27,350 bases of DNA from JAGIBJ01 sp047604965 (GCA_047604965.1 JASGGQ010000020.1:1-27350); one strand, 5' to 3'. Shown: positions 14,151 to 21,382, numbered from the stretch's first letter. Notes: generated by a model not told the origin, from the letters alone. Numbers and translations are program-made.

Positions 14151-15378
14151 TCCGGCCAGCAAGGACGTCAAGATCGGCGTGCTCGGACGAGGGACGGTCG
14201 GCGCGGCGCTGATCGACCTGCTCACCGAACGCGCCGAACTGATCGCCGCCGAAACCGGCTACCGCCCGGTTGTTTCCGGGGTGCTGACGCGCAGCGCCGG
14301 CGACGGCGAGCAGATCGTCGACGACGCCGACGTGATCGTCGAAGTGATGGGCGGACTCGATCCGGCCGAGCGGCTGGTGCGCCGCGCGCTGACGGCCGGT
14401 AAGCCGGTCGTTACCGCGAACAAGCAGCTGCTCAGCCGCAAAGGCGACGAGCTGTTCCCGCTGGCGGCCGAGCATGGTGCGGCGCTGCGCTACGAGGCCG
14501 CCGTCGGCGGTGCGGTCCCGATCGTGCGGGTGCTGGGAGACACGCTCTCGGCGACCCCGGTCGACCGGGTTCACGGGATCGTGAACGGCACGACGAACTA
14601 CATCCTCACCGCGATGGCCAAACGCGGGGAGAGCTACGCTGAGGCGCTCGCCGACGCGCAGGCCGCCGGCTTCGCCGAAGCTGACCCGACGGAGGACGTG
14701 TCCGGCAGCGACGCGGCGGCGAAGATGGCGCTGCTCGCGATGCTCGCGTTCGGCACCTGGGTCAGCTGGGAGGAGGTCGAGCACTCCGGGATCGACAAGA
14801 TCGCCGTGGCCGACATCGAGCATGCCCGCGAGTTCGACCTGGCGCTCAAGCTGGTCGGGACCGCCGAGCGGATCGGTGCCGGGATCTCCGTGCGCGTCCA
14901 CCCGATCTTCCTCCCGAACACCCATCCGCTGGCCAGCGTCGACGGCTCCTACAACGCGGTGACGATCGAATCGCCGCACGTTGAGGAGATCACGTTGCAA
15001 GGTCCGGGAGCCGGCGGAGTGCCGACCGCCAGTGCGGTGCTCGGGGACGTGATCTCGGTGTTGCACGGAGCCGATGAGCCGCGTCACGCTTGGCGTCCGC
15101 TCCCGAAGGCCGACGAGGTGTGGTCGGCCTTCTACCTGTACTTCGAGGTCGACGATCAGCCGGGCGTGCTGGCCCAGGTCGCGCAGGTGCTGGGCTTGCA
15201 GAACGTATCGATCCGTTCGGTCGCGCAGAAGGGCATCGGTGATGGCGCCAGCCTCGTCATGATCACCCACCGCGCGCCGGAGTCGGCGATGGCCGCAGCG
15301 ATCGGCATGATCTCGGGCCTTGGTTTCGTGCGCGGCGAGCCGCGCGCCATTCGTGTCTTCGACGAGGAGGAGGCGTGA
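14140..15378 (+). CDS. hom: Homoserine dehydrogenase with C-terminal ACT domain
   Basis: The product has 412 residues. The NAD(P)-binding motif GVLGRGTVG (residues 13-21) opens a Rossmann domain, followed by VTANKQLLS. The catalytic domain has VHGIVNGTTNYIL (144-156) and AEADPTEDVSGSDAAAKMALL, in which the conserved Asp and K195 act in hydride transfer. The C-terminal ~80 residues (YLYFEVDDQPGVLAQVAQVL) are an ACT domain, which in this type of enzyme gives threonine feedback inhibition. It reduces aspartate semialdehyde to homoserine. The start is set by a GGGAG at 14129-14133 and overlaps the lysA 3' end by 11 bp. Its stop overlaps the upstream candidate start of thrC. Confidence 0.95.
   Translation: MSNDPASKDVKIGVLGRGTVGAALIDLLTERAELIAAETGYRPVVSGVLTRSAGDGEQIVDDADVIVEVMGGLDPAERLVRRALTAGKPVVTANKQLLSRKGDELFPLAAEHGAALRYEAAVGGAVPIVRVLGDTLSATPVDRVHGIVNGTTNYILTAMAKRGESYAEALADAQAAGFAEADPTEDVSGSDAAAKMALLAMLAFGTWVSWEEVEHSGIDKIAVADIEHAREFDLALKLVGTAERIGAGISVRVHPIFLPNTHPLASVDGSYNAVTIESPHVEEITLQGPGAGGVPTASAVLGDVISVLHGADEPRHAWRPLPKADEVWSAFYLYFEVDDQPGVLAQVAQVLGLQNVSIRSVAQKGIGDGASLVMITHRAPESAMAAAIGMISGLGFVRGEPRAIRVFDEEEA
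15365..15373 (+). promoter_or_regulatory. Shine-Dalgarno deciding the thrC start
   Basis: AGGAGGAGG within the last hom codons lies 7 nt before the GTG at 15381 but only 1 nt before the GTG at 15375. Spacing therefore favours 15381. Confidence 0.6.
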
Positions 15379-15380
15379 TC

Positions 15381-16400
15381 GTGTCTCGTGTAGGACTGAT
15401 CGAGCGTTTCAAAGCCGACCTTCCATTCGAGGACGGCGACCCAATCATCACGTTGGGGGAGGGATCGACGCCGCTCGTTCACGCCCCGCGGCTCTCTGAG
15501 CGGGTCGGCGCCGAAGTACACCTCAAGTTGGAAGGCATGAATCCGACCGGCTCCTTCAAGGACCGTGGGATGTGCTCGGCGGTGTCGGCAGCGCTCAAGG
15601 ATGGTGCCAAGGCGGTGATGTGCGCATCGACCGGGAATACCGCCGCGAGCGCTGCGGCGTACGCGACCCGGGCCGGGTTGACCGGAGCGGTGATCGTTCC
15701 GTCGGGCAAGATCGCGACCGGCAAGCTTGCGCAGTCGTTGATGCATGGCGCGAAAGTGATCGCGCTCGACGGGAACTTCGATCAGGCGCTGGCGCTGACC
15801 CGCGAGCTGTGCGAGCGTCACCCGATTGCCCTGGTGAACTCGGTCAACCCGTGGCGGCTGGAGGGGCAGAAGACGGCGGCCTTCGAGTTGCTCGAGGATC
15901 TACCGACGATCGATGGCCTCTGCATCCCGGTCGGCAATGCCGGCAACGTGACCGCGTATTGGAAGGGCTTCCAGGAGCGCGGCCACGACCTGTACCTGTA
16001 CGGCTTCCAGGCGGCCGGCGCAGCGCCGCTGGTGGAGGGTCGCGTGGTGCAAGAGCCGGAGACGATCGCGAGCGCGATTCGGATCGGCAACCCGGCTCGC
16101 TGGGAGGAGGCAGTCGCCGCGTTCCGAGATTCGCGCGGCGTGGTGCGGGCCGTGACCGACGATGAGATCCTCGCGGCGTACCGCTTCCTCGCCGCTGAGG
16201 AGGGCATCTTCTGCGAGCCGGCGTCGGCAGCTTCGGTGGCGGGCCTGCTCAAGTACGGCCGTGGCGAGGCGACGACGATCGCCTGCGTGCTCACCGGCCA
16301 CGGGCTCAAGGACCCCGACAACGCGCTGCGCCAGTCCGGCTCGGTGCTGCCGTGCAAGCCGACGATCGAGGCCGTCGAAGCGCTTGTGATCGGCGCGTGA
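15381..16400 (+). CDS. thrC: Threonine synthase
   Basis: The product has 339 residues from the GTG at 15381; the GTG at 15375, overlapping the hom stop as GTGA, would add two residues. It is a fold-II PLP enzyme: the Schiff-base lysine is K60 in MNPTGSFKDRG, STGNTAASAAAYA positions the substrate, and PVGNAGNVTAYWKG is the glycine/asparagine loop that binds the PLP phosphate. The C-terminus has EPASAASVAGLLK and CVLTGHGLKDP. It converts O-phosphohomoserine to threonine. It is the short form, without the long N-terminal extension of E. coli ThrC. Its order in the block (hom, thrC, thrB) is common in Gram-positive bacteria. Confidence 0.95.
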   Translation: MSRVGLIERFKADLPFEDGDPIITLGEGSTPLVHAPRLSERVGAEVHLKLEGMNPTGSFKDRGMCSAVSAALKDGAKAVMCASTGNTAASAAAYATRAGLTGAVIVPSGKIATGKLAQSLMHGAKVIALDGNFDQALALTRELCERHPIALVNSVNPWRLEGQKTAAFELLEDLPTIDGLCIPVGNAGNVTAYWKGFQERGHDLYLYGFQAAGAAPLVEGRVVQEPETIASAIRIGNPARWEEAVAAFRDSRGVVRAVTDDEILAAYRFLAAEEGIFCEPASAASVAGLLKYGRGEATTIACVLTGHGLKDPDNALRQSGSVLPCKPTIEAVEALVIGA

Positions 16401-16449
16401 CGGCGCGGCTTGGTCGGCCGGTAGCTCGCGGCGTGGGGGAGTGGTAGCG

Positions 16450-17313
16450 ATGAACGGGGTGCGAGTGCGCGTGCCGGCATCGACGGCGAACCTCGGCCCC
16501 GGGTTTGACGTGCTGGCGTGCGCGCTCGATCTGTGGCTGGAGCTGGAGGCGCGGCCGGCAGCAGCGTTCTCCTTCGAGACGGAGTTGCCGGTACCGGCCG
16601 ACCCGTCGAACATTGCCGTTCAGGCGTTCGGAAGGATCGGCGATCCGGCGCGCGTTGCGTTCACGATGCGGTCGCAGATTCCACTCAGCGGCGGGATGGG
16701 CAGCAGCGCGGCGGCGCGCGTGGCCGGCGTGCTCGCGGCGCTCGTGATGGGCGGCGAGGAGCCGCGTGACGCACTGGAGCCGGCACTCGCGATTGCCGCC
16801 GAGCTCGAAGGGCATGCCGATAATGCGTCGGCGGCGATCTACGGCGGTGTGACGGCCGAACTGCCCGACGGCCCGCTGACGCTCAGCGTGCCGCAGCGGC
16901 TGGGCTTCGTGGCCGTCGCACCGCATGAGCCGGTCGACACGCCGCAGGCGCGCGCCGCGTTGCCGCCGTCGGTGCCGATTGCCGATGCGGCCTTCAACGT
17001 CGGGCAGGCGACCGCGCTGGCGGCCGGTTTGGCGAGTCGCGACTTGGAGCTGATCGCACGCGGCCTCGGCGACCGGCTGCATCAACCCCACCGTGCGCAC
17101 CTGTATCCCCGCTCGATCGAACTGATCGCGGCGGCCCGCGAGCTTGGCGCATTGGGTGCGACGATTTCCGGTGCCGGCCCGACCGTGCTGCTGTGGTGCG
17201 ACCGCGACGCCATGCGCGACGTCGAGCGCGCCGCCGCCGAGTGGTCGGGCGAGTGGGCGACCGCCCGCGCCGTCGACCCCAGCGAGCGCGGAGCCCAGGT
17301 CGAGCGGCTGTAG
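16450..17313 (+). CDS. thrB: Homoserine kinase (GHMP family)
   Basis: The product has 287 residues. The N-terminus VRVRVPASTANLGPGFDVLACAL is typical of ThrB. The ATP loop is PLSGGMGSSAAAR (78-90), and the third GHMP motif is LGATISGAGPTVLLW near the C-terminus. It phosphorylates homoserine, supplying the ThrC substrate. The ATG at 16450 has a GGGGGAG at 16435-16441; a GTG at 16441 would overlap that site. The last 45 bases of the gene are repeated exactly at 18630-18674, beyond the inserted ATPase gene. ThrB itself reads through to a normal stop, so the insertion left the protein intact. Confidence 0.95.
   Translation: MNGVRVRVPASTANLGPGFDVLACALDLWLELEARPAAAFSFETELPVPADPSNIAVQAFGRIGDPARVAFTMRSQIPLSGGMGSSAAARVAGVLAALVMGGEEPRDALEPALAIAAELEGHADNASAAIYGGVTAELPDGPLTLSVPQRLGFVAVAPHEPVDTPQARAALPPSVPIADAAFNVGQATALAAGLASRDLELIARGLGDRLHQPHRAHLYPRSIELIAAARELGALGATISGAGPTVLLWCDRDAMRDVERAAAEWSGEWATARAVDPSERGAQVERL
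17269..17313. repeat. Left copy of a 45-bp perfect direct repeat (3' end of thrB)
   Basis: This 45-bp segment encodes the last 14 codons and stop of thrB and is identical to 18630-18674. Bases on both outer sides differ (C17268 against G18629; G17314 against C18675), so the repeat is exactly 45 bp. This copy is the functional gene end. Confidence 0.95.
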
Positions 17314-17332
17314 GAGCAGCAGATGTTCGTGA

Positions 17333-17391
17333 TATCAGGAGGTATGAGCCCGTATAAGATTGTTTCTTATACGGTCTTATACCTCCTGATA
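17333..17391. promoter_or_regulatory. 59-bp nested palindrome with four GTATAAG-type half-sites
   Basis: The outer arms are 13 bp and perfect (TATCAGGAGGTAT at 17333-17345, ATACCTCCTGATA at 17379-17391). The inner arms CGTATAAG (17351-17358) and CTTATACG (17366-17373) surround a 7-nt loop. The 5-bp joints pair except for one C/T mismatch and one G-T wobble, giving a stem of about 26 bp. The half-site occurs as GTATGAG (17342), GTATAAG (17352), CTTATAC (17366) and CTTATAC (17376), with a 10-bp step within each arm, one helical turn. It lies directly upstream of the ATPase promoter, so it is probably an operator or an origin-like binding site. It is strikingly AT-rich for this genome. Confidence 0.8.
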
Positions 17392-17395
17392 GGCT
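17390..17395 (+). promoter_or_regulatory. Candidate -10 box of the ATPase gene (leaderless)
   Basis: TAGGCT lies 6 nt before the GTG at 17402 and touches the right end of the palindrome. The -35 region would fall inside the CTTATAC repeats, so a protein bound there would block or assist RNA polymerase. Confidence 0.5.
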
Positions 17396-17401
17396 GGCAC
17401 C

Positions 17402-18613
17402 GTGGATCCGTACGAGAATCCATATTCCATGGGGGCCGGAAACCCGCCCCCGGCATTGACTGGGCGTGAGGCACAGGAGGAACAGTTCCGCCGCCTGCTC
17501 GGGCGACTGGCTCGCGGGAATCACGAACCGAGCATGATCCTCTCTGGACTGCGCGGTGTCGGAAAGACGGTGCTGCTGCTTGAGTTCCGGGATATCGCAG
17601 TTGGCGAGCTTGGTTGGGTGGCCGCTCACCCGATTGAGATCAAATCGGATACGGACTTCCGCGCCGAACTCGCCGAGCAGATTTTCCGGGCACTCCAGGA
17701 GCTCTCGCGGTCGCGCGCCGTCGGAGACCGGCTCAAGCGCTTCGCAAAGATCCTCAACGGCTTCAAGTTCGCGGCAGGCGCCGACGGCTCCATCGAGTTC
17801 ACGTTCGATCCGGCGGTGGCCGATGCGGCGCTTGCGGCAACCGGAGATCTCGAACGCGATCTGACCGCCTTGCTGGTCGAAGTCGGAGCTGTCGCGCAAG
17901 AGCACGACACCGGCTTCCTCATCCTCATCGACGAGATGCAGTTCCTCGCCAAGCATGAGATGGAGGCCGTAGCCGCCGCCATGCATCGCATGTCGCAGAC
18001 CGGTCTCCCCGTCGCATTGGTCGGCACCGGACTACCACAGCTGCCCGGTCTGCTTGTTGATGCGAAGTCCTACGCCGAACGGCTCTTCTCCTACCCCAAG
18101 CTCGATCGGCTTGACGAGGCTTCGGCGCGCGCCGCGCTCGTGCTCCCAGCGCAGCAGCACGATGTCGAGTTCGCCACGGCCTCGACGCCCGAACAAGATC
18201 CGCTGGCACGGCTTCTATCGCTCTCCGGCTGCTATCCGGCGTTTATCCAGGCGTACGGCAAAGGCGTCTGGGATGCGGCTGAGACGAGCCCGATTACTGT
18301 GGACGACGTTGAAGCGGCCGTGCCGCACGTCGCGGAGAAACTCGACCGCGAGTTCTTCATGACCCGTTTCGTGAAGGCGACCCCGGCCGAGGGCAGGTAC
18401 ATGGCCGCGATGGCCGCGCTCGGCGATGGGCCACAGGAGAGCGGCAGTGTCGCCGCGCTGCTGAAGACGACGACGAGCGCCCAGTCGGTCCATCGCGACG
18501 CGCTCATCAAAAAGGGCTTGATCTACAGCCCGCAGCATCGCAAGGTCGACTTCACCGTTCCTCACTTCGCCGGGTTCATGCGCCGCCACGCCCCGCTCTC
18601 AACGGCCTCCTGA
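17402..18613 (+). CDS. AAA+ ATPase with C-terminal winged helix (Orc1/Cdc6-like, inserted gene)
   Basis: The product has 403 residues. The N-terminus NPYSMGAGNPPPALTGRE (residues 6-23) is followed by Walker A GLRGVGKT (49-56), Walker B GFLILIDE (171-178) and a sensor-1-like LVGTGLPQLPG (207-217). The remainder, about 325-395, reads as a winged helix (SGSVAALLKTTTSAQ, HRDALIKKGLIYSPQ, KVDFTVPHFAGFMRR). The architecture is that of archaeal-type ATPases and Orc1/Cdc6-like proteins, which couple ATP binding to DNA recognition; related genes in actinobacteria are usually annotated only as ATP-binding protein. No nuclease, recombinase or other effector domain is seen. The GTG start follows a TAGGCT box by 6 nt. 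Context: a solitary gene inside a 45-bp direct repeat, preceded by a large palindrome. The biological role is unknown. Confidence 0.85.
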   Translation: MDPYENPYSMGAGNPPPALTGREAQEEQFRRLLGRLARGNHEPSMILSGLRGVGKTVLLLEFRDIAVGELGWVAAHPIEIKSDTDFRAELAEQIFRALQELSRSRAVGDRLKRFAKILNGFKFAAGADGSIEFTFDPAVADAALAATGDLERDLTALLVEVGAVAQEHDTGFLILIDEMQFLAKHEMEAVAAAMHRMSQTGLPVALVGTGLPQLPGLLVDAKSYAERLFSYPKLDRLDEASARAALVLPAQQHDVEFATASTPEQDPLARLLSLSGCYPAFIQAYGKGVWDAAETSPITVDDVEAAVPHVAEKLDREFFMTRFVKATPAEGRYMAAMAALGDGPQESGSVAALLKTTTSAQSVHRDALIKKGLIYSPQHRKVDFTVPHFAGFMRRHAPLSTAS

Positions 18614-18629
18614 GTTTCCGAGATGGTTG

Positions 18630-18674
18630 GCCGTCGACCCCAGCGAGCGCGGAGCCCAGGTCGAGCGGCTGTAG
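18630..18674. repeat. Right copy of the 45-bp direct repeat (displaced thrB end)
   Basis: Identical to 17269-17313, offset by 1361 bp. Here it follows the ATPase stop by 16 bp and is non-coding: a displaced remnant of the thrB 3' end. The L,D-transpeptidase stop is 35 bp further on. Confidence 0.95.
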
Positions 18675-18709
18675 CTGGCCCGGTCCCGCTCCGGAAACCG
18701 CGCCGCGCG

Positions 18710-19591
18710 CTACGGGCGCACGAGCACCGTGGTGCCCGGCGGGATCTTGCGCACCAGCCAGCGGGAGGCGGCATCGCCGACGCGCAGGCAGCCGAGGCTC
18801 GCGGCCAGCCCGATCGACTGCTGATTGGGGGTGCCGTGGATCGCGATGCGGTCGCCTCCCTGCCAATGCGCCGGCAGCTTCGTCTGGCGGGCAGAGAGCA
18901 CCAGCGCACAGCAGCCGTACGGGCCGCGCACTTTCGAGTTGAAGATCAGTCCGTCGGTCACCGCGTACCGCCCGGGCGGCGTCGGATGGGTCGGCTGCCC
19001 AACTGCGGAGCGGAACCGCCGAATCACCTTGCCGTTCTTGCGCACGATGATGTCGCGGGTATGCACGCGAATCGCGATCGAATACTCGACCGCGACGTAC
19101 TTCGCCCCCGACTTGACCTTCGTCCACGCCACCTTGTTGTTCTTGCGGTACGGGCTGACGACCGCAACCCAGTCGCCGTACGCCTTGACGATCGGCAAGA
19201 TGTTCGGCCCGCCATACGGCGTTTTTCGGTTGACTCGTGCAACCAGCTGCCCCTTGGGATCCGGCCGGGTGCGCAACAGCTGCGTCGTCGTCACGCGCAG
19301 CGCGACATGCCCCGAACCGAGCTGATCTTCCGCCGTCTTCGCATCAAGTTCGCGTGGCTGCGCGCCACCACTGCTGGTCGTTGGCGCCGGCCGGACGGCA
19401 GGTGCGGCATCTCGACCGCCGCCGCGCAGCAGCGTCGCAATACCGGCGGCGAGCACGACCAGCGCGCCGGCCGCGCCAAACAGCACGAGTCGGCGCAGAC
19501 GCGGACTCACCGCCCGGTAGTCGTGGCGATCATCAGAGGTGGGGTCACCGGGGCTCGTGCCAGGCGGCGTTGGGGCGCCGCCGTCGCTCAT
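18710..19591 (-). CDS. Membrane-anchored L,D-transpeptidase (YkuD domain)
   Basis: The product has 293 residues. A short cytoplasmic N-terminus (1-34, Pro/Asp-rich) leads to one membrane helix (35-55, LVLFGAAGALVVLAAGIATLL), then a linker, an SH3-like segment (about 95-165, VALRVTTTQLL ... DWVAVVSPYRKNNKVAW) and a YkuD domain (about 168-293). The catalytic signature is complete: IHGT (H252), then SLGCLRV with S265 and the nucleophile C268. It makes 3-3 (DAP-DAP) murein cross-links or attaches proteins to the wall, and is insensitive to most penicillins. Its ATG overlaps the stop of the ParA-like gene as ATGA, so it is the last gene of an FHA-ParA-LDT operon. Confidence 0.92.
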   Translation of the reverse strand: MSDGGAPTPPGTSPGDPTSDDRHDYRAVSPRLRRLVLFGAAGALVVLAAGIATLLRGGGRDAAPAVRPAPTTSSGGAQPRELDAKTAEDQLGSGHVALRVTTTQLLRTRPDPKGQLVARVNRKTPYGGPNILPIVKAYGDWVAVVSPYRKNNKVAWTKVKSGAKYVAVEYSIAIRVHTRDIIVRKNGKVIRRFRSAVGQPTHPTPPGRYAVTDGLIFNSKVRGPYGCCALVLSARQTKLPAHWQGGDRIAIHGTPNQQSIGLAASLGCLRVGDAASRWLVRKIPPGTTVLVRP

Positions 19592-20373
19592 CGCCGAGGC
19601 GGACTGAGCGTCCGCACCTTCTTGCGGGCCGCTGCGAGCCCAAGCCGTTCGAGCAACTCGTCGGCGAGCGAGATGTAGTCGGCGCCGCGAGCCGGTCGAT
19701 GGTCGAGGATCGAAACGCCCCGTTCCGCCGACTCGGCGTACGCGATCGATTGCCGGATGACGGTCTCGAACAGCTTCGCGCCAATGTGCTCCTTGAGATT
19801 CTCGCGTGCCTCGCGGGAATGCGTCGTGCGCAGGTCGGCGATCGTCAACACGACGCCGAGCCACTCAAGATCAGGGTTCAATCCGTCCTTCGCAAGCTCG
19901 ATCAGCGCAACCGCTTGTTCGACGCCCTGCAGCGCGAAGTACTGGGCCTCGGCAGTGACGAGCGCGTGGTCGGCTGCGACGAGCGCGTTGACGGTCAACA
20001 ACCCCAGCGTCGGCGGGCAGTCGAGCAGGACGATGTCGTAGTTCTTGGCGACGCTCCGCAACGCGCGGCGCAACGTCAGTTCGCGGCCCATCTTGCCGGC
20101 GAGCGCCAGTTCGGCCTCAGCGAGCGTGAGATTTGCCGGCAATACGTCGTTGACGACGGCAGCGGACGCTTCGGCGCGGCCGATCAGCACGTCCGCGATC
20201 GTCGGTGAAGCGTCCGGCGGTACGTCGAAGTAATCCGACAGGTTGCCTTGCGGATCGAGGTCGACCACCAGCACCGACAGTCCGACGCGGCGGAACACAT
20301 CCGCCAGCGTGCGCACCGTCGTGGTCTTCCCGGTCCCGCCCTTCTGCGAGAGGACTGCGATTGTGACGCCCAT
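19588..20373 (-). CDS. ParA/MinD-family ATPase (Soj-like)
   Basis: The product has 261 residues. The deviant Walker A is SQKGGTGKTTT (9-19) with the signature lysine K11, followed by VLVVDLDPQGNLSDYF (Walker A' / switch I), YDIVLLDCPPTLGLLTVNAL (switch II / Walker B) and AEAQYFALQGVEQ. It would dimerise on ATP and bind nonspecific DNA or membrane. There is no ParB gene or parS-like cluster next to it, so it is more likely an orphan positioning ATPase than the chromosome partition ParA. It is co-transcribed after an FHA protein and before an L,D-transpeptidase. That links it to envelope growth or placement, by inference only. A TAGACT box 9 nt upstream suggests an internal promoter as well. 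Confidence 0.88.
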   Translation of the reverse strand: MGVTIAVLSQKGGTGKTTTVRTLADVFRRVGLSVLVVDLDPQGNLSDYFDVPPDASPTIADVLIGRAEASAAVVNDVLPANLTLAEAELALAGKMGRELTLRRALRSVAKNYDIVLLDCPPTLGLLTVNALVAADHALVTAEAQYFALQGVEQAVALIELAKDGLNPDLEWLGVVLTIADLRTTHSREARENLKEHIGAKLFETVIRQSIAYAESAERGVSILDHRPARGADYISLADELLERLGLAAARKKVRTLSPPRR

Positions 20374-20382
20374 TGGGCGCCG

Positions 20383-20388
20383 AGTCTA
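20383..20388 (-). promoter_or_regulatory. Candidate -10 box of the ParA-like gene
   Basis: TAGACT on the minus strand lies 9 nt before the ATG at 20373, within the 47-bp gap after the FHA gene. It may drive the ParA-LDT pair independently. Confidence 0.4.
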
Positions 20389-20420
20389 GAGGCTGCGGCG
20401 GGGCACGCGACGAGGTGGCG

Positions 20421-20846
20421 TCAGCTCGGGCGCACGAGCCGCAGCACGAAGCCCGCGATCTGGATTTCGTCGGCGTCGGCCAGCGCGCATTGCTCGGCGA
20501 TTCGAACGCCGTTGACATATACCCCGTTGAGCGACCGGTCGTCGAGTACCCGGACGGTGTTGCCGTGGCGTTCGATCACCGCGTGCTTGCGCGAGATCAT
20601 CGGATCTTCCAGCGGGATATCGGCGGTGATCGACCGGCCGATGCGCAACGTCGCGCCATCGGCAAGGTCGAACAGCTGATGCTCGCTGCCGTCGAAGAGA
20701 ATCACGATCGCCGCAGCGCTCGCGCGTTCTCGCACCTGCTGATCGACGAGGTCACGCGACGTTCGCGTGACAAACGCATCGGGGCCGACGACAGCCAGTT
20801 GAACGGCGGTGGCGTCAATGTGCGTCGTGAGCTGGACAAGGTCCAT
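20421..20846 (-). CDS. FHA-domain protein
   Basis: The product has 141 residues from the ATG at 20846. The FHA fold occupies about 58-140, with the phosphopeptide-binding residues in LRIGRS (G70-R71-S72), ISRKHAVI (S85, H88) and SLNGVYVNG (S105, N107). FHA domains bind phosphothreonine peptides, usually targets of Ser/Thr kinases. The N-terminal ~55 residues are a separate mixed domain (MDLVQLTTHID, then a helix RDLVDQQVRERA). The start is fixed by GAGGAGAG 6 nt upstream; a second ATG at 20873 lies beyond that site and is not preferred. First gene of the FHA-ParA-LDT operon, so kinase signalling may feed into it. Confidence 0.88.
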   Translation of the reverse strand: MDLVQLTTHIDATAVQLAVVGPDAFVTRTSRDLVDQQVRERASAAAIVILFDGSEHQLFDLADGATLRIGRSITADIPLEDPMISRKHAVIERHGNTVRVLDDRSLNGVYVNGVRIAEQCALADADEIQIAGFVLRLVRPS

Positions 20847-20852
20847 GAATCT

Positions 20853-20860
20853 CTCCTCAG
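20853..20860 (-). promoter_or_regulatory. Shine-Dalgarno of the FHA gene
   Basis: GAGGAGAG on the minus strand lies 6 nt before the ATG at 20846 and decides this start over the in-frame ATG at 20873. It is one of the few strong ribosome sites in the window. Confidence 0.65.
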
Positions 20861-21103
20861 GGCAAGAGGTCATCTCTTCATAGCAGCGTCACGCTTGGCT
20901 GATCCCCAGTCCGTCGCCTTGTCGAGCGACGGTTGTCCCCTGGTTCCCGTTGAACGTGCTGTCTCCGAGATGCGTTGCGTGCACCAGCATCCCACAGAGA
21001 GTGCGCTGTGTCACACAATTGGACGGATGGGTAGGTCGCGTCGGGTGCGCGCGCCCGGCCCGCAGATGGCAGGAGTGCGCCGGTCGGCGCCGAACACCGG
21101 GGC

Positions 21104-21382
21104 ATGGCGATCAGCGTCCGCAGGATCACCGACGAAGACGACTTGGAGCGCGCGTTGCTGCGCCACGGCGTCGACGGCCGGGATAGTGAACATCGTCGTT
21201 GCGATCGGTGTCACCGCACGCCGCTGATCGGGGAACGGGTTGCGCACTACGACGACGGCGCGATGCGCTGCGAGCTGTGCGCCTCGGTCTGTCGCATCGC
21301 GCCGCGCTCGGAGTCGCTGGTCAAGCACGCGCCGGAAGGCCCCAGTTCGCGCGTGCGGGTGATCCGGCGCCTGCCGGTGTAG
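21104..21382 (+). CDS. Small zinc-ribbon-like protein
   Basis: The product has 92 residues. Two CxxC pairs, C33-C36 (RRCDRCHRTPLIGERV) and C56-C59 (MRCELCASVC), with C63 following, form a probable zinc ribbon. The segment between them resembles short actinobacterial proteins of unknown function that begin with a Cys-pair and a TPL(I/V)GERV motif. The N-terminal 30 residues are acidic and helical, the C-terminus basic (VRVIRRLPV). There is no signal peptide or membrane helix. No Shine-Dalgarno or -10 box is clear near the ATG, so the start is moderately certain. The gene diverges from the FHA operon and is followed by the SRPBCC gene after 76 bp. Confidence 0.65.
   Translation: MAISVRRITDEDDLERALLRHGVDGRDSEHRRCDRCHRTPLIGERVAHYDDGAMRCELCASVCRIAPRSESLVKHAPEGPSSRVRVIRRLPV

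Larger units (their letters stand above)
17314..18674. mobile_element. Putative one-gene inserted unit at the 3' end of thrB
   Basis: A 1316-bp segment (17314-18629) plus one repeat copy lies between thrB and the convergent L,D-transpeptidase gene. It holds an AT-rich hairpin, one AAA+ ATPase gene and almost nothing else: 88 bp on the left and 16 bp on the right. The flanking 45-bp perfect direct repeat rebuilds the thrB end, as happens when an element integrates into the 3' end of a gene. No integrase, transposase or terminal inverted repeat is visible. Mobility is inferred from the repeat structure; a local duplication made in another way remains possible. Confidence 0.6.

Noticed and set aside
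14026..15270. A 414-codon minus-strand frame opposite hom
   Set aside because: Shadow frame with no motifs; hom is unambiguous on the plus strand.
17344..17466. A short frame starting at the ATG inside the palindrome (MSPYKIVSYTVLYLL...)
   Set aside because: AGGAGG is only 1 nt from the ATG, the sequence is dictated by the palindrome, and it runs into the ATPase gene in another frame.
17269..18674. CRISPR or classic IS interpretation of the 45-bp repeat
   Set aside because: Only two copies exist, 1361 bp apart, with a gene between; there is no transposase or terminal inverted repeat.
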